Below, in pieces: positions 10,108 to 21,856 of a stretch of 64,000 bases of DNA. The DNA is taken from positions 1-64,000 of the forward strand of contig JAFREE010000067.1 in NCBI GenBank assembly GCA_019400425.1, written 5' to 3'. How positions within the stretch are numbered: the first letter of the stretch is position 1; every line of letters begins with the position of its first letter. A program made the position numbers and the translations under genes. A model generated the notes under the pieces. It was not told the origin of the DNA. It saw only the letters and a program-made list of their open reading frames with translations, and did not search any database. Origin of the DNA: Hymenochaete sp. R1 (taxonomy: Eukaryota; Basidiomycota; Agaricomycetes; Hymenochaetales; Hymenochaetaceae).

Positions 10108-11473
10108 TACGGGGTATTGACCGCAAAGATAGCGCGACAGAAAAAAAATAGAACTTGTATATAGAGCTTGTCGTTGTTAATTTTCGGCCTTGTTCGATGT
10201 TTATATGAAGAATTTGACTTACAATTCAAAAGGATGCTGATCATCGGAGAGTTGGGGGGCCTTCGACGCGAGACCATCCGAGTGTAGAGTAAGGTATGAA
10301 AGTCTGCCGACGAGAGACTAGGAGGCCGTATGTCGATAAGCTACATACCGTGCAAAACCCAGATTCCTTATACCAGAATGACCGTCATCAATCGAATCCC
10401 CTCAACTGTCGCAGCCCGCACAAGGGACCTTCGAACACGTAGTGTATAGTCCGGCATCGGTCTCCAACAAGCCAACGTCATGACCAGCATGAGCCTACGT
10501 AAACGACGAGGTTGGAAAGCCTTCTGAACCCTCAATTAGGGAAAGTGCCAGCAATTTTGTGAGTCCGTGAGACATCATCTGGTGGCAACGATTTCTGACG
10601 ATCACGGGTAGAGTCCACGGCGCACCGTATAGGCTCAAGACCGGCACGATTGATCGAATTGAGGTCAAGCGGGCGGTAATCGTTGAGCAATCTGGAGGTT
10701 CGGGAGTACGTTGCTCATCTTGTATGCTTGCTTGAGCAAGACGAAGAGGGATTATCATCCGATCGAGAGTCCTCGAACTAGGAAGGTCAAAGGGCGATGC
10801 ATTGTTCATACCATTCGCATGGCTTTTTCAGGATCTAAGCTACTTTGCGAGACAGCTTTCGACATAAAGCGAGTGATTTTTGAGATTCCGTTGCTTTGAG
10901 TCCCGATCAAATGAGGAGATATGGAGGGAGGGCGTCAAAGAGAAAGAGCTGAGCTGGTGATTGTAAGTGAGAGAGCTCTTGCCCATCCCCTTCGGTTATC
11001 TGAATCGGGAAAGCCCGACATGTGTAGCTCCTCTCACCTCTTGATGTGCTTTAAGAACGATTCAAACTTGTAGTTCGTCGGGAAGCCAGAAAGGAAGTAG
11101 CAAAATCTTTTAATTGAAGCCAAAGTACAAGCGAAATAGTCAGATGGTAAAACAAAATTATAGGTAATACACATGCGATACATCTGCTCTGATGGTGACC
11201 GTCCTCGTAGAACCCCCCAAATGAAAGTAACTTGGTCGTGAAAATGATAAAGCACAAGAGACAAAATACAGAGTACAGTAATCACTTGCGAACCCCATCC
11301 CGAGAGTCCGACATCTCAAATGAGCCTAGCCTATCACTGTACATCTTCCAGGGTGCATCAGAGGCATCAGCTTGAGCCGCGACCCTCTTATACTTCTGCT
11401 CCCTTTTTCTCGTGAACCGTCGTCTAACCCACCGATCAGATACTCATTTCAAAACAGGGAGAAATTTATGAAC
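10108..11473. other. Interval without a supported gene
   Basis: Open frames of about 100 codons exist on the minus strand (for example 10495-10809) and another at 11034-11285. None has family motifs, and none could be spliced into a larger protein. The right part is probably the 3' flank of the lysophospholipase gene. Confidence 0.4.
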
Positions 11474-13886
11474 TCACAAGACAAAGATAGCTGCAATGAT
11501 TGCAGCGATACCAACCACCGATCCAACAATAATCGGTACTTTATGCCGCCCAAAGAACCCTTCCACCTTTGAGATCCCTTGCGGATCCGGATCCACGAAT
11601 GTATATTTCCGCCCAACGATCGCGTTCTTACTGGGTGGGCTTGCAGGGCTATAACAGTATTGATTGAAGCAGTTGTTACAGAAATCCGAACGATCAACGA
11701 CTGGGTTGAGTTTGTATCGAGCGCGGTCGATAGCAGCGCATTGTAGACATTTTCCGAAGTTCGAATCTGGACCTGATTTGTTGGGCACGAAACCTGTCAT
11801 CGTATTCGCTTGAGCTTGTTGCAGGAAAATCTCGGTGTGCTTATTGGTATATTGTATTTTAAAAGTAGCAGTGCTACTCAAGATTATTAGTGCATCTGGA
11901 ATTCACTAACTTGAAACTGATACTTACTTAGTGACAGGATCATCTCCGTTGTTTGGGGGTGAATTCGGAAGGTAAATGACTAGCGGAAACTCTGGTGGCG
12001 TATTGGAAGGGAAGCATCCAAAGAAAGTAGGCCTTTGATTAACCCCGGTCGAGATGAACTCGTCCGTCGTTGCCGGAATAGGTGGGAAAGCCTGATGCGA
12101 GTCTTGTAGCAACGTTGACACCCTTTGTTGGCTGAAGATCACCGATGAACCACTGGACATAACAGTGAGTACCATTTCAAGATTCAATTCCATGAACGAC
12201 TAACTTAGGCCACTGGTTTGTAGGATCATCTGCACTCGCATCTACGGCAACAACAACGTCGAGACCCCGAGCCTTGACAAAAAGCTGACCGAATGGAACG
12301 TTTTCTTGATTCGAGGAGCCATCAATGAGCTGCAGCCAGGTCGCATTAGAGTCTTCGAAGGTGTCCGGTTTGAGAGACTGGAATGGCTAGAATGTTATTT
12401 GATTCAACACGTACACCCCAAATTGATTGAAACAATGAAGAAGACGACAAACATTAGGCCAGTTGGCAACGTCGTCCGCAATAGTTCTAACGTCCGTTAA
12501 CTGTCTATTGAGCATATACAAAATCGAGTTACTGTCACCACTGGTGAAGCCTTCGATCTTGTTATGAGCGGTGTCTAATATTTGCTACACAGTAGAGGTA
12601 AGCTCTGAACCGCCTATCATAAAGAGCTTAATCTATGGCAACATACGTTGAACAAAGATGCGGACGTGCCCATCATGAAACCAGCCTGATCAAAAGCGGT
12701 GACACATCCTGTGTCGTTGGGAGGCTTCCCATTGTCGAAATTAGTGCCCACGTAGCTGATATTGACCATAGCTGATAAATTGGGATCCCACGAGCCAAAC
12801 TCTGCGGGGGTTATCTAAACAAGAGCCCGTAAATAATAGACCGTTGATTTGAGAGTACGGTGCCTCACCTCATATACAATCGGGTCTGGAGGTAGTGCGG
12901 TAGTCATATTCGAGCCCACAGGTCTTGAGTTTGCGACAACTAGCGGGAACGGAGTCAGGTGCTGCTGGAAGGACGGGATATCCGGTATGTTTGACCAAAG
13001 CTGTCCAGCGCCGTGCGCCGAGTCATTTTGGAAAAAGTTACTTCGAGTCGTTCCGTTCAAAAAATGGTAACTGATCATACGGGCCCAAGGGTCAGTGATG
13101 CTCGTGTACCTTCATGAAATAGTTAGATAACCTATCCATTTTTTCAGGAGTATAAAATACCTCACAGTCCTTTGTTAGCTTTCGCAATGACGCTCCATAA
13201 TATGCTCCCGAAAAAATATTGATTGTCATCGTCGAAAAGGTCGTCTCCTTCTGGTGCAGCCAGATTCAAATCCAGAATCCATCCAGATAAGTTTCCCCCG
13301 TTCCCGTATACAACGTCAGGTATCGTGGGCCAGTCGTTGAAGAACAATGATCCAGTAAGCCAACTGCCACCTGTAAACCCCTATTTAGTTCATGCTAGTT
13401 GTACAAGATTATTAAAAGAACAAACATACCAGACAGAGCTGAGAGATATGAAGACACCTGTAACAAGCCTCCCGCGCCCGCATTCACCGCCGACTCGTTT
13501 CGCGCATCCAACCCCATCAAGACACCCGCTCCATACTGTGCCGCTCGATACCCTCCGCCGCTCACCGCGATCCCGACCTTCGAGAAGTTAACGCCCGCAA
13601 ACTGACTGGTGTTGTACCCTATTCCAGACCCATCACCTAGCCATGTATCCCACGCGTCTGCGATGACGGTTGCCTGACGCGCGTCGATGTATTCGGATTC
13701 GAGAGGATGGAGGGATTGTGAGGAAGGTGAGAATTGGCGGACGAGGGGTGTTTGGGAGACATCTGGGCAAGAGATGGAGGCGGATGGTGCATAGTCGGTT
13801 GGGATGCCCAGATCCTGTGCCGCCACACTGAGTAGAAGTAAAGCCAACGACTGGAACCATGCACAACGGCATAGTTTCGATTTCAT
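11474..13886 (-). CDS. Lysophospholipase / phospholipase B, membrane-anchored (667 aa)
   Basis: Hydrolyses acyl chains of (lyso)phospholipids at the cell surface (cPLA2-like fungal PLB family). Eight exons assemble with consistent phase: 13886-13430, 13370-13166, 13109-12869, 12814-12647, 12584-12453, 12377-12205, 12152-11928, 11876-11474. The start gives a signal peptide (CAWFQSLALLLLSVAAQD). The nucleophile motif is GIAVSGGGYRAAQYGAG near residue 100. GGSWLTGSLFFNDWP and the later catalytic-Asp region LIDGSSNQENVPFGQL and VVVAVDASADDP are typical of the family. The Asp region has DGS where many relatives have DGG. The C terminus has Cys pairs (CLQCAA, CNNC) and ends in a hydrophobic segment (VPIIVGSVVGIAAIIAAIFV) with no tail after it. 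This suggests a membrane or GPI-type anchor. Confidence 0.9.
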
Positions 13887-14420
13887 CCCGAGTGTGAGAG
13901 CAGAAGGCCCACAAAGCTTGTGGACGACGAGAGCTTCGGCGACGAGAATGTGGATGGACGAAGGTAAGGGCACGAGCGAGAGGAGCAATTGTGAAGAGAA
14001 CGAGCGGAGAGGCCCGTAATATCAGCGCAAACAACGGCGAGGCAGCGCGCCATCAGCTTCTCAGACGACGACTCACACGAGCTTTGTCAATTTAGATCCT
14101 CCTATTATTGTCGCTGTGCTGTGTATTGCTTCAACATTGGCGATGCCATCTCGATAGAACAGAAAAACCGGGCGGACTGAAGCGGCGCGTTCTCGAGCAT
14201 CATAATCACGGTCGGGAAAGAAGACGACGGGACGAAGGACGGTGTTTATTTTCAAGTTCAAGTTGTGGGTCCAGTCCACAACATCACCCGAAACAAAGCA
14301 GACAATACACACACTCTGCTAACGGAAGCAAATTCAGAGGACTCTATTGTACATGTACAGCACGGCATGCCCAAGAAGAACACAAGAAAAATCAGCTGTG
14401 ATACATGATCAAAAATCAAT
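13887..14420. other. Spacer between lysophospholipase and GH16 gene 1
   Basis: No gene found. It contains the promoter and leader of the lysophospholipase gene and the 3' flank of the first GH16 gene. Confidence 0.4.
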
Positions 14421-15761
14421 TCAAGGTGTGTAGACTCTGACTGCGTTAATGGTCCAGTACGCGTTCTTGAACTGGCTAGGATTGTTATTCACATCTGCGA
14501 AGAAATCAGATCAGACCTCGTACACCTCCAAAGAATCAGCACTTACAGTCAGAACACGTCTGTCCGCCTCCACATTTGAAGACATCACGACTTCCAGCCC
14601 AGTCTCCCTATATGCCAAAAATGCTCGTAAATTTACCTACTCTATGTCCGTAGCTGCGCTCTTTCACTCACACAGAACGTCAAATCAAATATAATGCTGT
14701 GCGGCTGGAAATGCTGGTCCCATGGGCAATTTGTCGCCGGGAATACAGCTTCGGGTGTTCCCCACTTACTACTAGGTGTCACCGATTTAGCACCATTCTT
14801 AATCTCACTCGGAACGGAACCGTCATTCCGAGGCCAAAAGTACACTGCAGCACCGTCCCTGCTTGAACGAGTCATGACGAACCAGCCTCCTTTGACTTTA
14901 TTGAGTCCTGGGCCGAAGGAGTTGGCTTTGCTGAAGGATGTAGTACAACCCTCATTGCCATTATCGTACGCATTGCAGTCTCCGGATAGTAGTTTTCTAG
15001 ATATGAGTGAGAAATGGGACGATAAGCAAAGAAAGAAACACATATACCCCGTTTGTTTGAGACCCTGGGGCATGGTACAACCTGCAGTAGTATGCAACGA
15101 TGCTCGATTTGCGGGTCCGTCATTCACTCCCTGTGTGCGAGGTTAAGAAAGCCCTATCATGATGTATGATTGCGAGTTCAAATCACCTCGAGTATGTCAA
15201 TTTCACCCCCATCAGGCCTATATTCCAAACCTATACCGTGAAACCGGTCCAACGATCAGACTTCAGCACGAACGCACCATTTACCAGTCGTCACTGTCCA
15301 AAACGCTGGCCACGTAGAACATCCCTCGGGAATATGCTCGACATCAAGCACGACCACGGAGTCCTTGTAAGTCTTTTTGCTTTCAATTCGTACAGAGTCC
15401 CTCCCTCTGGCAGACGGAGAGACTTTTGTCGAAGAGTCTGCACGCATGATAAACTGGTTCTTATTCGCTAATCGTCGAGGAAAATAAAACACTTGTGTAA
15501 GGACAACTTCTCCGAGACAAGCTATTTGAAACTCTTACTTTCGCTAAGTTTCTTATTCTTCGCTGTCTGCATGTCAACGTAGTTTACTCGTCCATGCGTC
15601 GGATCGGCTGACGTGAACCAGTTGAAATTCTGGAAGAAAGCATCGCCGACAAAGTTGTCCGTGAGCTTGTACTGCGTTTGCTCCACTGCTTGGACGCATA
15701 GAATGCTACCCAGTACGAGTGGCAGAAGGAAGGCAGAATGTTTAGATACTGTGAAGTGCAT
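14421..15761 (-). CDS. GH16 endo-beta-glucanase, copy 1 (328 aa)
   Basis: Secreted glycoside hydrolase family 16 enzyme acting on beta-1,3(4)-glucans, probably in wall remodelling or nutrition. Seven exons: 15761-15539, 15467-15278, 15217-15187, 15130-15048, 14996-14672, 14607-14547, 14494-14421. A signal peptide (FLLPLVLGSILCVQA) is followed by the family landmarks FNWFTSADPTHGRVNYVD and TGKWPDGGEIDILEGVNDG. The latter holds the catalytic ExDxxE (Glu as nucleophile and acid/base) at about residues 143-148. Later motifs are NCPWDQHFQPHSIIFDLTFC and GDWAGS, with the end VRVYTP. The 31-nt third exon carries the catalytic motif. It is nearly identical to copy 2 over long stretches, so that duplication is recent. 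Confidence 0.92.
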
Positions 15762-17214
15762 TGCGATAGCTTATCACGTAACGAGTGAAATAGAAAGATT
15801 CGTTGAGGGTGAGAGTGCGGCAAAGGCAGGGAATGTCACCCTTTTAAGCATGAGCAAGGCCGACTCATAGTGTCTAGTACTCACATTTGAAGAGCTTGCC
15901 AGATGGGTTCTGCATAGTTCCCGTCGTCCGGAGGTTTCCTCTGAAATCAGCCAGCGATGCACTAACATAGTGTGGTGGCGGCATTTCATAGCATCGAGTA
16001 CGGAGGGTGAAGGGAAATTGTTGACAGTGAAAAACATAGTACTTCTGATGAATGTCAGATGCCACCTAAAGACTATGACACGCAGAATGATGAAATAAAG
16101 ACAGTCTTAGATCATCAATATCATGTACGCGTAGAAACACGCCATATCTCAAGTCACGTCGTGTTCAATGAGACGCTGTTGGCAAACTTCTGACTCGCGG
16201 TCAGAGTATCGAAATTATAGCTATGCGAAAGGAATACATACAAGTACGGCAGTGGCACAGTTCCTGCCTTGGCATGGTTTGGCAAGTACGCTGCTGGCGA
16301 CTGAAAAATCAAGACACTAGACATTTACTTCCCGTCCCCTCTCCGCGAATGCTCCCAGACCTGTCTATTTGATGGATAGTAGGTAGCCAATATGGTTCCG
16401 ATGGCTAGAAAAGTAACCCCTCTTCATTGTGTAGGTCGAAACACGAGTCGAATTCCTCTGATGTGAGTGAAGTGAGAGCCAGTATCCGCTCTAGCACCCA
16501 AAATCTCGACGTGGCATACGGACACAGGCCCACAAAGGCGGCGAGATACTCCGTTGACGCTGAAACACGCCTCGAGCATCCGTACTATTCGTAATGGAGA
16601 TACCAGTGGCATGTCCCGGTCACCAGTTGACGATGCATATGTGTAGCGTTTCGACTACATAGACGATAGTGTAACTTTGCTCATGCGAGTTTTGACCCAA
16701 GAATTCTTCCATGCGGTTGGACTTCCGGATGCTGGCTAGCGCAATTTTTCAACGAAAGAATATGAAAAAAGTATCACTGCGTACATTCGAAGGATAACGA
16801 ACGACTTGGGTAGTCAGTACTTCAAGTTAAGGGACTCGACGCGTGGCTCACGCCTCCCTAGTCTTCTTGTTCCGGTAGGTGTTTCCCACACAACAAGTTT
16901 CAGCTTCTCTGATCAGGTCGGTTTGCAGACTTACGATGTTCAAGGCTCATACTGGTATTCGCAGAACTATTTAGCCGGCAAAAATCATGCAATACTAAGC
17001 ATTAATTGACATGAACCAGTCAAGTATTGTAAATAAAGACAAACAAAGGTGAATTGCTCGCTTTCGCTTACTGCGACTTTTGCTTTATTTTGCGACTAAA
17101 ACCTGCGATTTATAGGTAGATGAATCCTCCAAGTTGAAGTCGCAATCCCTTACCATCTCTCTCCACTCAACGACTACTATTAAGAGATTTAGCTTGCACC
17201 TCATTCACCTGTCC
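15762..17214. repeat. GH16 copy 1 upstream region, duplicated upstream of copy 2
   Basis: The part 15762-16830 matches 20751-21855 nearly base for base in many blocks, for example around 15950-16000 against 20960-21000. It contains a TTAAAA-type element about 85 bp upstream of the GH16 start. No intact gene is visible. Similarity stops at about 16830, at TTCAAGTTA, the place where the copy 2 side carries a MITE. The rest (about 16830-17214) is the promoter side of the next gene. Confidence 0.55.
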
Positions 17215-19101
17215 ATGGCTCCCCCTCGCTTGACTTTCGACGGAGACATATTCAAGTTTATCAAGACTCTTGTTCCAGTACCACTGACATCCTCTCCGTC
17301 GGCTCTCGAAGCCATGCAATGGTGTGCGAACCAACTTCTGCAAGAGATAGACGCTTTTCAAAAGCATGCTATTGAGGTTGGATCCTCATCCTCGGACGCC
17401 CCGGACACAGATCCTGGCTTCAGCAAAGCTTGGAACTTGCTTTGCTCCGGATTTTACCGGAAAATCTTAAATAAAGCGAACTCTCTCCGGTCTTTCGTAT
17501 TGAGCACAGAGCCGTGGTCTGCTCGGATATCATTGGTCCCAGGCTTCGAGAAATATCAAGATTGGAACAGACATTACCGTGTCGTGATGTCGGCGGTGGA
17601 TTGCGAATTGCGAATCCTCATCCTGAACAAATACTATAACCATTACAAGTCCGACGCTAATAGGAATGAAATGTCTCGTCGATCAGACTCGATTGGCCGC
17701 ATCGAGTCTCATGCCATGTTTTGCAGAAAGGCTACCGAGCGCCTGTCATCTGCCCTGCTCAGTCTGTCATTCGAGAGCTCCTCGGACACAGCTATATCTC
17801 TTGGGAACGATGCATCACAAGACGAAGACAGTATGGAGTCCTCCATTACGGAAAACGTACGGAGTCGCTGGCATTCGCCTCGTCAGCTTCAAGCTGATAC
17901 CAATCGTTCTATTCCAGAAACATTCTTGGAAGTAATAAGCCATTTCGAAAACTCGAGGACAAAGCTCGAGGATCTTATTCGAATCATTTTCCCCAACATC
18001 GACTTCGAGAATTGCAGGCATGCAAAACGCGATCAAAGAGATGCATTGGGGTTTGCGGCACCACTGGAGGAAGATCGCATAATACAGCTCATCTGCGATT
18101 TCATCCCAACAGAGCTACGCGACGAGACACTCAAGCGGGCGCGTCGACTGAACGAGTCACTTTTGGAATTTGACCAGTCCTTGAAAGTATTCAGAGCAGA
18201 GATTGAACAAAGACCACACAGTAACTTCAAAAACACTACACGGGTCTTTTCCACAAGAGTTCATCATATAACCAAACTTCTTCAAGGAGTCGATGAGACT
18301 TTGCTGACAATGCAACCAACCTCTACGGATTTTTCGATGACTCGTCACGGTAGTCCAGGTAGCCAAACATCTACCCAGACAGTATGGTCCCCATCAATCA
18401 TTCATCTCGCTATTCAATGTGAATATAGACTCCTCGTCATATCTCAGTATTACCATTATTTTAATGCCTCAAACTCAAACGGTCGTATAATCGCGTACGA
18501 CCTTAATACCTTCCGGGCCGCTGTCGAATTCCACGCTCTGTGCTCCAAGCACGTCTTAGATCTATCTTTTAGGAGGCTGTTTAAGATCTGGTGTACCCAG
18601 TATTCCGACAGGCTGGAGAGAGACGAGATGGAGGCCATGAAGCTGGTCGTCTGGGGAGCTGATCCAACAAAGCATGAGAGCGGCACAATCACAGGGTCTC
18701 AGCCACAGGGACAGACATATTCTCTGGAGAATCTCGAAAAGGAGACAAAAATAACAAATCACTACGCATGGGAAGTTGTCAAACTCCGCAGGCAACTTGA
18801 AATAATCGAGGAATTGGCTCTGGGGATGCTGGTTTTCGACTTCGAAAACGGGACACATTTGTCTAAAGATCAGCAACGAAACTTTGAGAAATTCAAGGAA
18901 GATAGCTCCACGTTGACAACTGAGGCGCTATCACGCGGTCCTGTATCGTCTCAAGGAGCGGGGGAAACGCGAAGCCATAGAAAGAAAAGAAAGGCGCATG
19001 AAGAAAACGCAGATCGGGGCAGTGGAAGTTCGGCTCGGGGTCCATCGAAGGGGTCCAGGAAGGGAAAAGGAGGTGAAGAAGGTGGTCTAACTGCTACTTA
19101 A
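17215..19101 (+). CDS. Intronless protein of unknown function with two internal repeats (628 aa)
   Basis: I do not recognise a domain. The first ATG of the open frame is at 17215 (MAPPRLTFDGDIF). The protein is largely helical. It has two related segments: about residues 124-200 (ELRILILNKYYNHY, then RIESHAMFCRKATERL) and about 395-460 (EYRLLVISQYYHYF, then AVEFHALCSKHVLDL). Both share ExRxLxIxxYYxxY/F followed by ExHAxxxK. A leucine-rich segment after the second repeat (LEIIEELALGMLVFDFENG) is echoed in a relic at 25840-26062. The C terminus is basic (RKKRKAHEEN and KGSRKGKG), which suggests nuclear targeting. There is no signal peptide. It lies between GH16 copies 1 and 2 on the opposite strand, and it lacks introns in an intron-rich neighbourhood. 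Confidence 0.75.
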   Translation: MAPPRLTFDGDIFKFIKTLVPVPLTSSPSALEAMQWCANQLLQEIDAFQKHAIEVGSSSSDAPDTDPGFSKAWNLLCSGFYRKILNKANSLRSFVLSTEPWSARISLVPGFEKYQDWNRHYRVVMSAVDCELRILILNKYYNHYKSDANRNEMSRRSDSIGRIESHAMFCRKATERLSSALLSLSFESSSDTAISLGNDASQDEDSMESSITENVRSRWHSPRQLQADTNRSIPETFLEVISHFENSRTKLEDLIRIIFPNIDFENCRHAKRDQRDALGFAAPLEEDRIIQLICDFIPTELRDETLKRARRLNESLLEFDQSLKVFRAEIEQRPHSNFKNTTRVFSTRVHHITKLLQGVDETLLTMQPTSTDFSMTRHGSPGSQTSTQTVWSPSIIHLAIQCEYRLLVISQYYHYFNASNSNGRIIAYDLNTFRAAVEFHALCSKHVLDLSFRRLFKIWCTQYSDRLERDEMEAMKLVVWGADPTKHESGTITGSQPQGQTYSLENLEKETKITNHYAWEVVKLRRQLEIIEELALGMLVFDFENGTHLSKDQQRNFEKFKEDSSTLTTEALSRGPVSSQGAGETRSHRKKRKAHEENADRGSGSSARGPSKGSRKGKGGEEGGLTAT

Positions 19102-19413
19102 CTTTTAAATCCAAATAGGGATCTTCGCTGGTAAGAAAGCAAAGGTGTTTTCCCTTATTACTTTCTTTTCAGATCATTGCATAGAGTGAGGACTGAGTGG
19201 CGCCATTATCATATCTTCGCTTTTTTGAAACGGTAATAAAACCTTTACATGTCGATTTCTCCCACCTTTTTCTTCCAATCACTAGTATATGTTGATTATT
19301 TGTGACCAGAGAATGATACCAATCATGGCGTTACACCACTCACGAAAAAATCGCTTGATTAGATTCATAGACGTACCAATTGAAACAGAATATGAATCTG
19401 GATCTAGAACAAT
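19102..19413. other. Convergent 3' flank between the two-repeat gene and GH16 copy 2
   Basis: No gene. From about 19208 (TATCATATCTTCGC) to 19413 the sequence matches 22444-22639, the 3' flank of GH16 copy 3. This marks the GH16 duplication boundary. Confidence 0.5.
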
Positions 19414-20750
19414 TTAAGGGGTATAAACTCTGAGTGCGTTAATGGTCCAGTATGCGTTCTTGAACTTGCTAGGATTATTATTCACATCTGCAAAGAGGTC
19501 AGATCTCGTACACCTCCAAAGCTCCAGCACTTACAGTCAGCACACGTCTGTCCGCCTCCGCATCTGAAGACATCGCGACTTCCAGCCCAGTCTCCCTATA
19601 TGCCAAAAATGCTCGTCAATGTTCTAACTACGTGCCCTTAGCTAAGCTTTCACTTACACATAACGTCAAATCAAACACAATGCTATGTGGCTGGAAATGC
19701 TGGTCCCATGGGCAATTTGTCGCCGGGAATACCGCTTCGGGTGTTCCCCACTTACTACTAGGTGTCACCGATTTAGCACCATTCTTAATCTCACTCGGAA
19801 CGGAACCGTCATTCCGAGGCCAAAAGTACACTGCAGCACCGTCCCTGCTTGAACGTGTCATGACGAACCAGCCTCCCTTGACTTTATTGAGTCCTGGGCC
19901 GAAGGAGTTGGCTTTGCTGAAGGATGTAATGCAACCTTCATTGTTATTATTGTGCGCATTGCAGTCTCCGGAAAGCAGTTTCCTGCGTATGAAGATTGAA
20001 AAATGTGTAGATGAGCAAGGAAAGAAATGCATATACCCTGTTTGCTTAAGACTCTGGAACATGGTACAACCCGCAGTAGTATGCAACGATGCTTGATTTG
20101 CGGGTCCGTCATTCACTCCCTATGTGCGACATTAATGAAGCCTTATATATGTTTGTGAGAGCTATTCACCTGGAGTATGTCGATTTCACCCCCATCAGGC
20201 CTATATTCCAAACCTAGACCGTGAAACAAGTCTAATGATCAGATTTTGGCACGAACGCACCATTTACCAGTCGTCACCGTCCAAAACGTTGGCCACGTAG
20301 AACATCCCTCGGGAATATGTTCAACATCAAGCACGACCACGGAGTCCTTGTAAGTCTTTTTGCTCTGGATTCTTACAGAGTCCCTCCCTCTAGCAGATGG
20401 AGAGACTTTTGTCGAAGAGTCTGCACGCATGATAAACTGGTTCTTATTCGCTAATCGTCGAAGAGAAGAAAACCCTCTGTGTAAGAACCACTTTGTTGAG
20501 AGAGAAGTCGTTTGAAACTCTTACTTTCGCTAAGTTTCTTATTCTTCGCCGTCTGCATGTTAACGTAGTTTACTCGTCCGTGTGTTGGATCGGCCGACGT
20601 GAACCAGTTAAAATTCTGGAAGAAAGCATCGCCGACAAAGTTGTCCGTGAGCTTGTACTGCTGCGCTTGCTCCGCCGCTTGGACGCATAGAACGCTACCC
20701 AGTACGAGTGGCAGAAGGAAGACAGAGTGCCTAGATATTGTGAAGTGCAT
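19414..20750 (-). CDS. GH16 endo-beta-glucanase, copy 2
   Basis: Secreted GH16 enzyme, about 330 aa, with the same seven-exon structure as copy 1. It starts MHFTISRHSVFLLPLVL (signal peptide). It has one extra Gln in EQAQQYKL and keeps KWPDGGEIDILEGVNDG with the catalytic residues intact, NCPWDQHFQPHSIVFDLTLC, and the ending VYTP before TAA at 19416-19414. No stop or frameshift was found, so it should be functional. Its promoter is also a copy of that of copy 1, so similar regulation is likely. Confidence 0.92.
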
Positions 20751-21856
20751 TGCGATAGTTTATCACGTAACGAGTGAAACACAGAGAAGCTTTGAGGGGT
20801 GGGTTGCGGCAAAGGCAGGGAATGTCACCCTTTTAAGCATGAGCAAGATCGATACATAGAGTGTCTAGTACTCACATTTGAAGAGCTTGCCAAATGGGTC
20901 CTGTATAGTTCCCGTTGCCAAGAGATCACCGTGGTCTAGAGGTTTTCTCGGAACTCAGCCAGCGATGCACTTTCATAGTGTGGTGGCGGCGCTTCATTGC
21001 ATCGGCTACAGACGGAAAAGGAAACTTGATGACAACGATCAAAATGGTACTTCGAATATCAAATGCTATCCAAAGACTACGCCACGCAGAATGATGAAGG
21101 AAAGATAGCCTTGGAGATCCCATGTCGTGGGCGCGCAGAAACGAAACGCCGTGTCTAAGTCATGTCGTGTTAAGTGAGGCACTGGTGTGAGCGGTCAGAG
21201 TTCCGAATTATAGCTATGCGAAGGGAATGCATACAAGAACGGCAGTAGCACAACTCCGGTCTTGGCATGGTTAAGGGAGTACGCTGGTGGTGACTGAAAG
21301 ATCAAGATATTAGTCATTTACTTCCCGTCCCCCCTCCGCGAATGCTCCCAGACCTGTCTATTTGATGGATATAGGTAGCCAATTTGGTTCCTATGGTTAG
21401 AGAAGTAGCCCCTCTTCATTGTGTAGGTCGAAACACGAGTCGGAGTCCTCCGGTGCGAGTGAAGAGCCTGAGAGAGCCAGTATCCACTCTAGCACCCAAA
21501 ATCTCGACGTGGCATACGGGCGAATTTGAAGCGATGTCCAAAGGATACAAACCCACAAAGATGGAGAGATACTCCGAGACCGTTGACTCTGAAACACGCC
21601 TCAAGTAGTCGTACTTTTCGTAATGAAGATGGCATGTCCTAGTCGCCAGTTGACGAGGTATATGTGTAAAGTTTCGGTACAACATGGACGAAGAAAGTGT
21701 AACTTTGCCCGTGCGAGTTTTGACCAAAGAATTCTTTCATGTGGTTGAACCTCAGAATGCCAGCTAGCACAATTTTTCAACGAAAGAGTATCGCTGCGTA
21801 CATCCGAAGGATAACGAACGACTCGTGTCGTGTCACTGTGTCAGTGCTTCAAGCTA
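20751..21856. repeat. GH16 copy 2 upstream region (duplicate of 15762-16830)
   Basis: Collinear with the region upstream of copy 1. It ends at TTCAAGCTA, where a MITE begins. No intact gene. Confidence 0.55.

Noticed and set aside
10495..10809. 104-codon minus-strand open frame downstream of orphan gene 4
   Set aside because: Begins with ATG and is not low complexity, but no domain, paralogue or splice partner was found, so it is not called.
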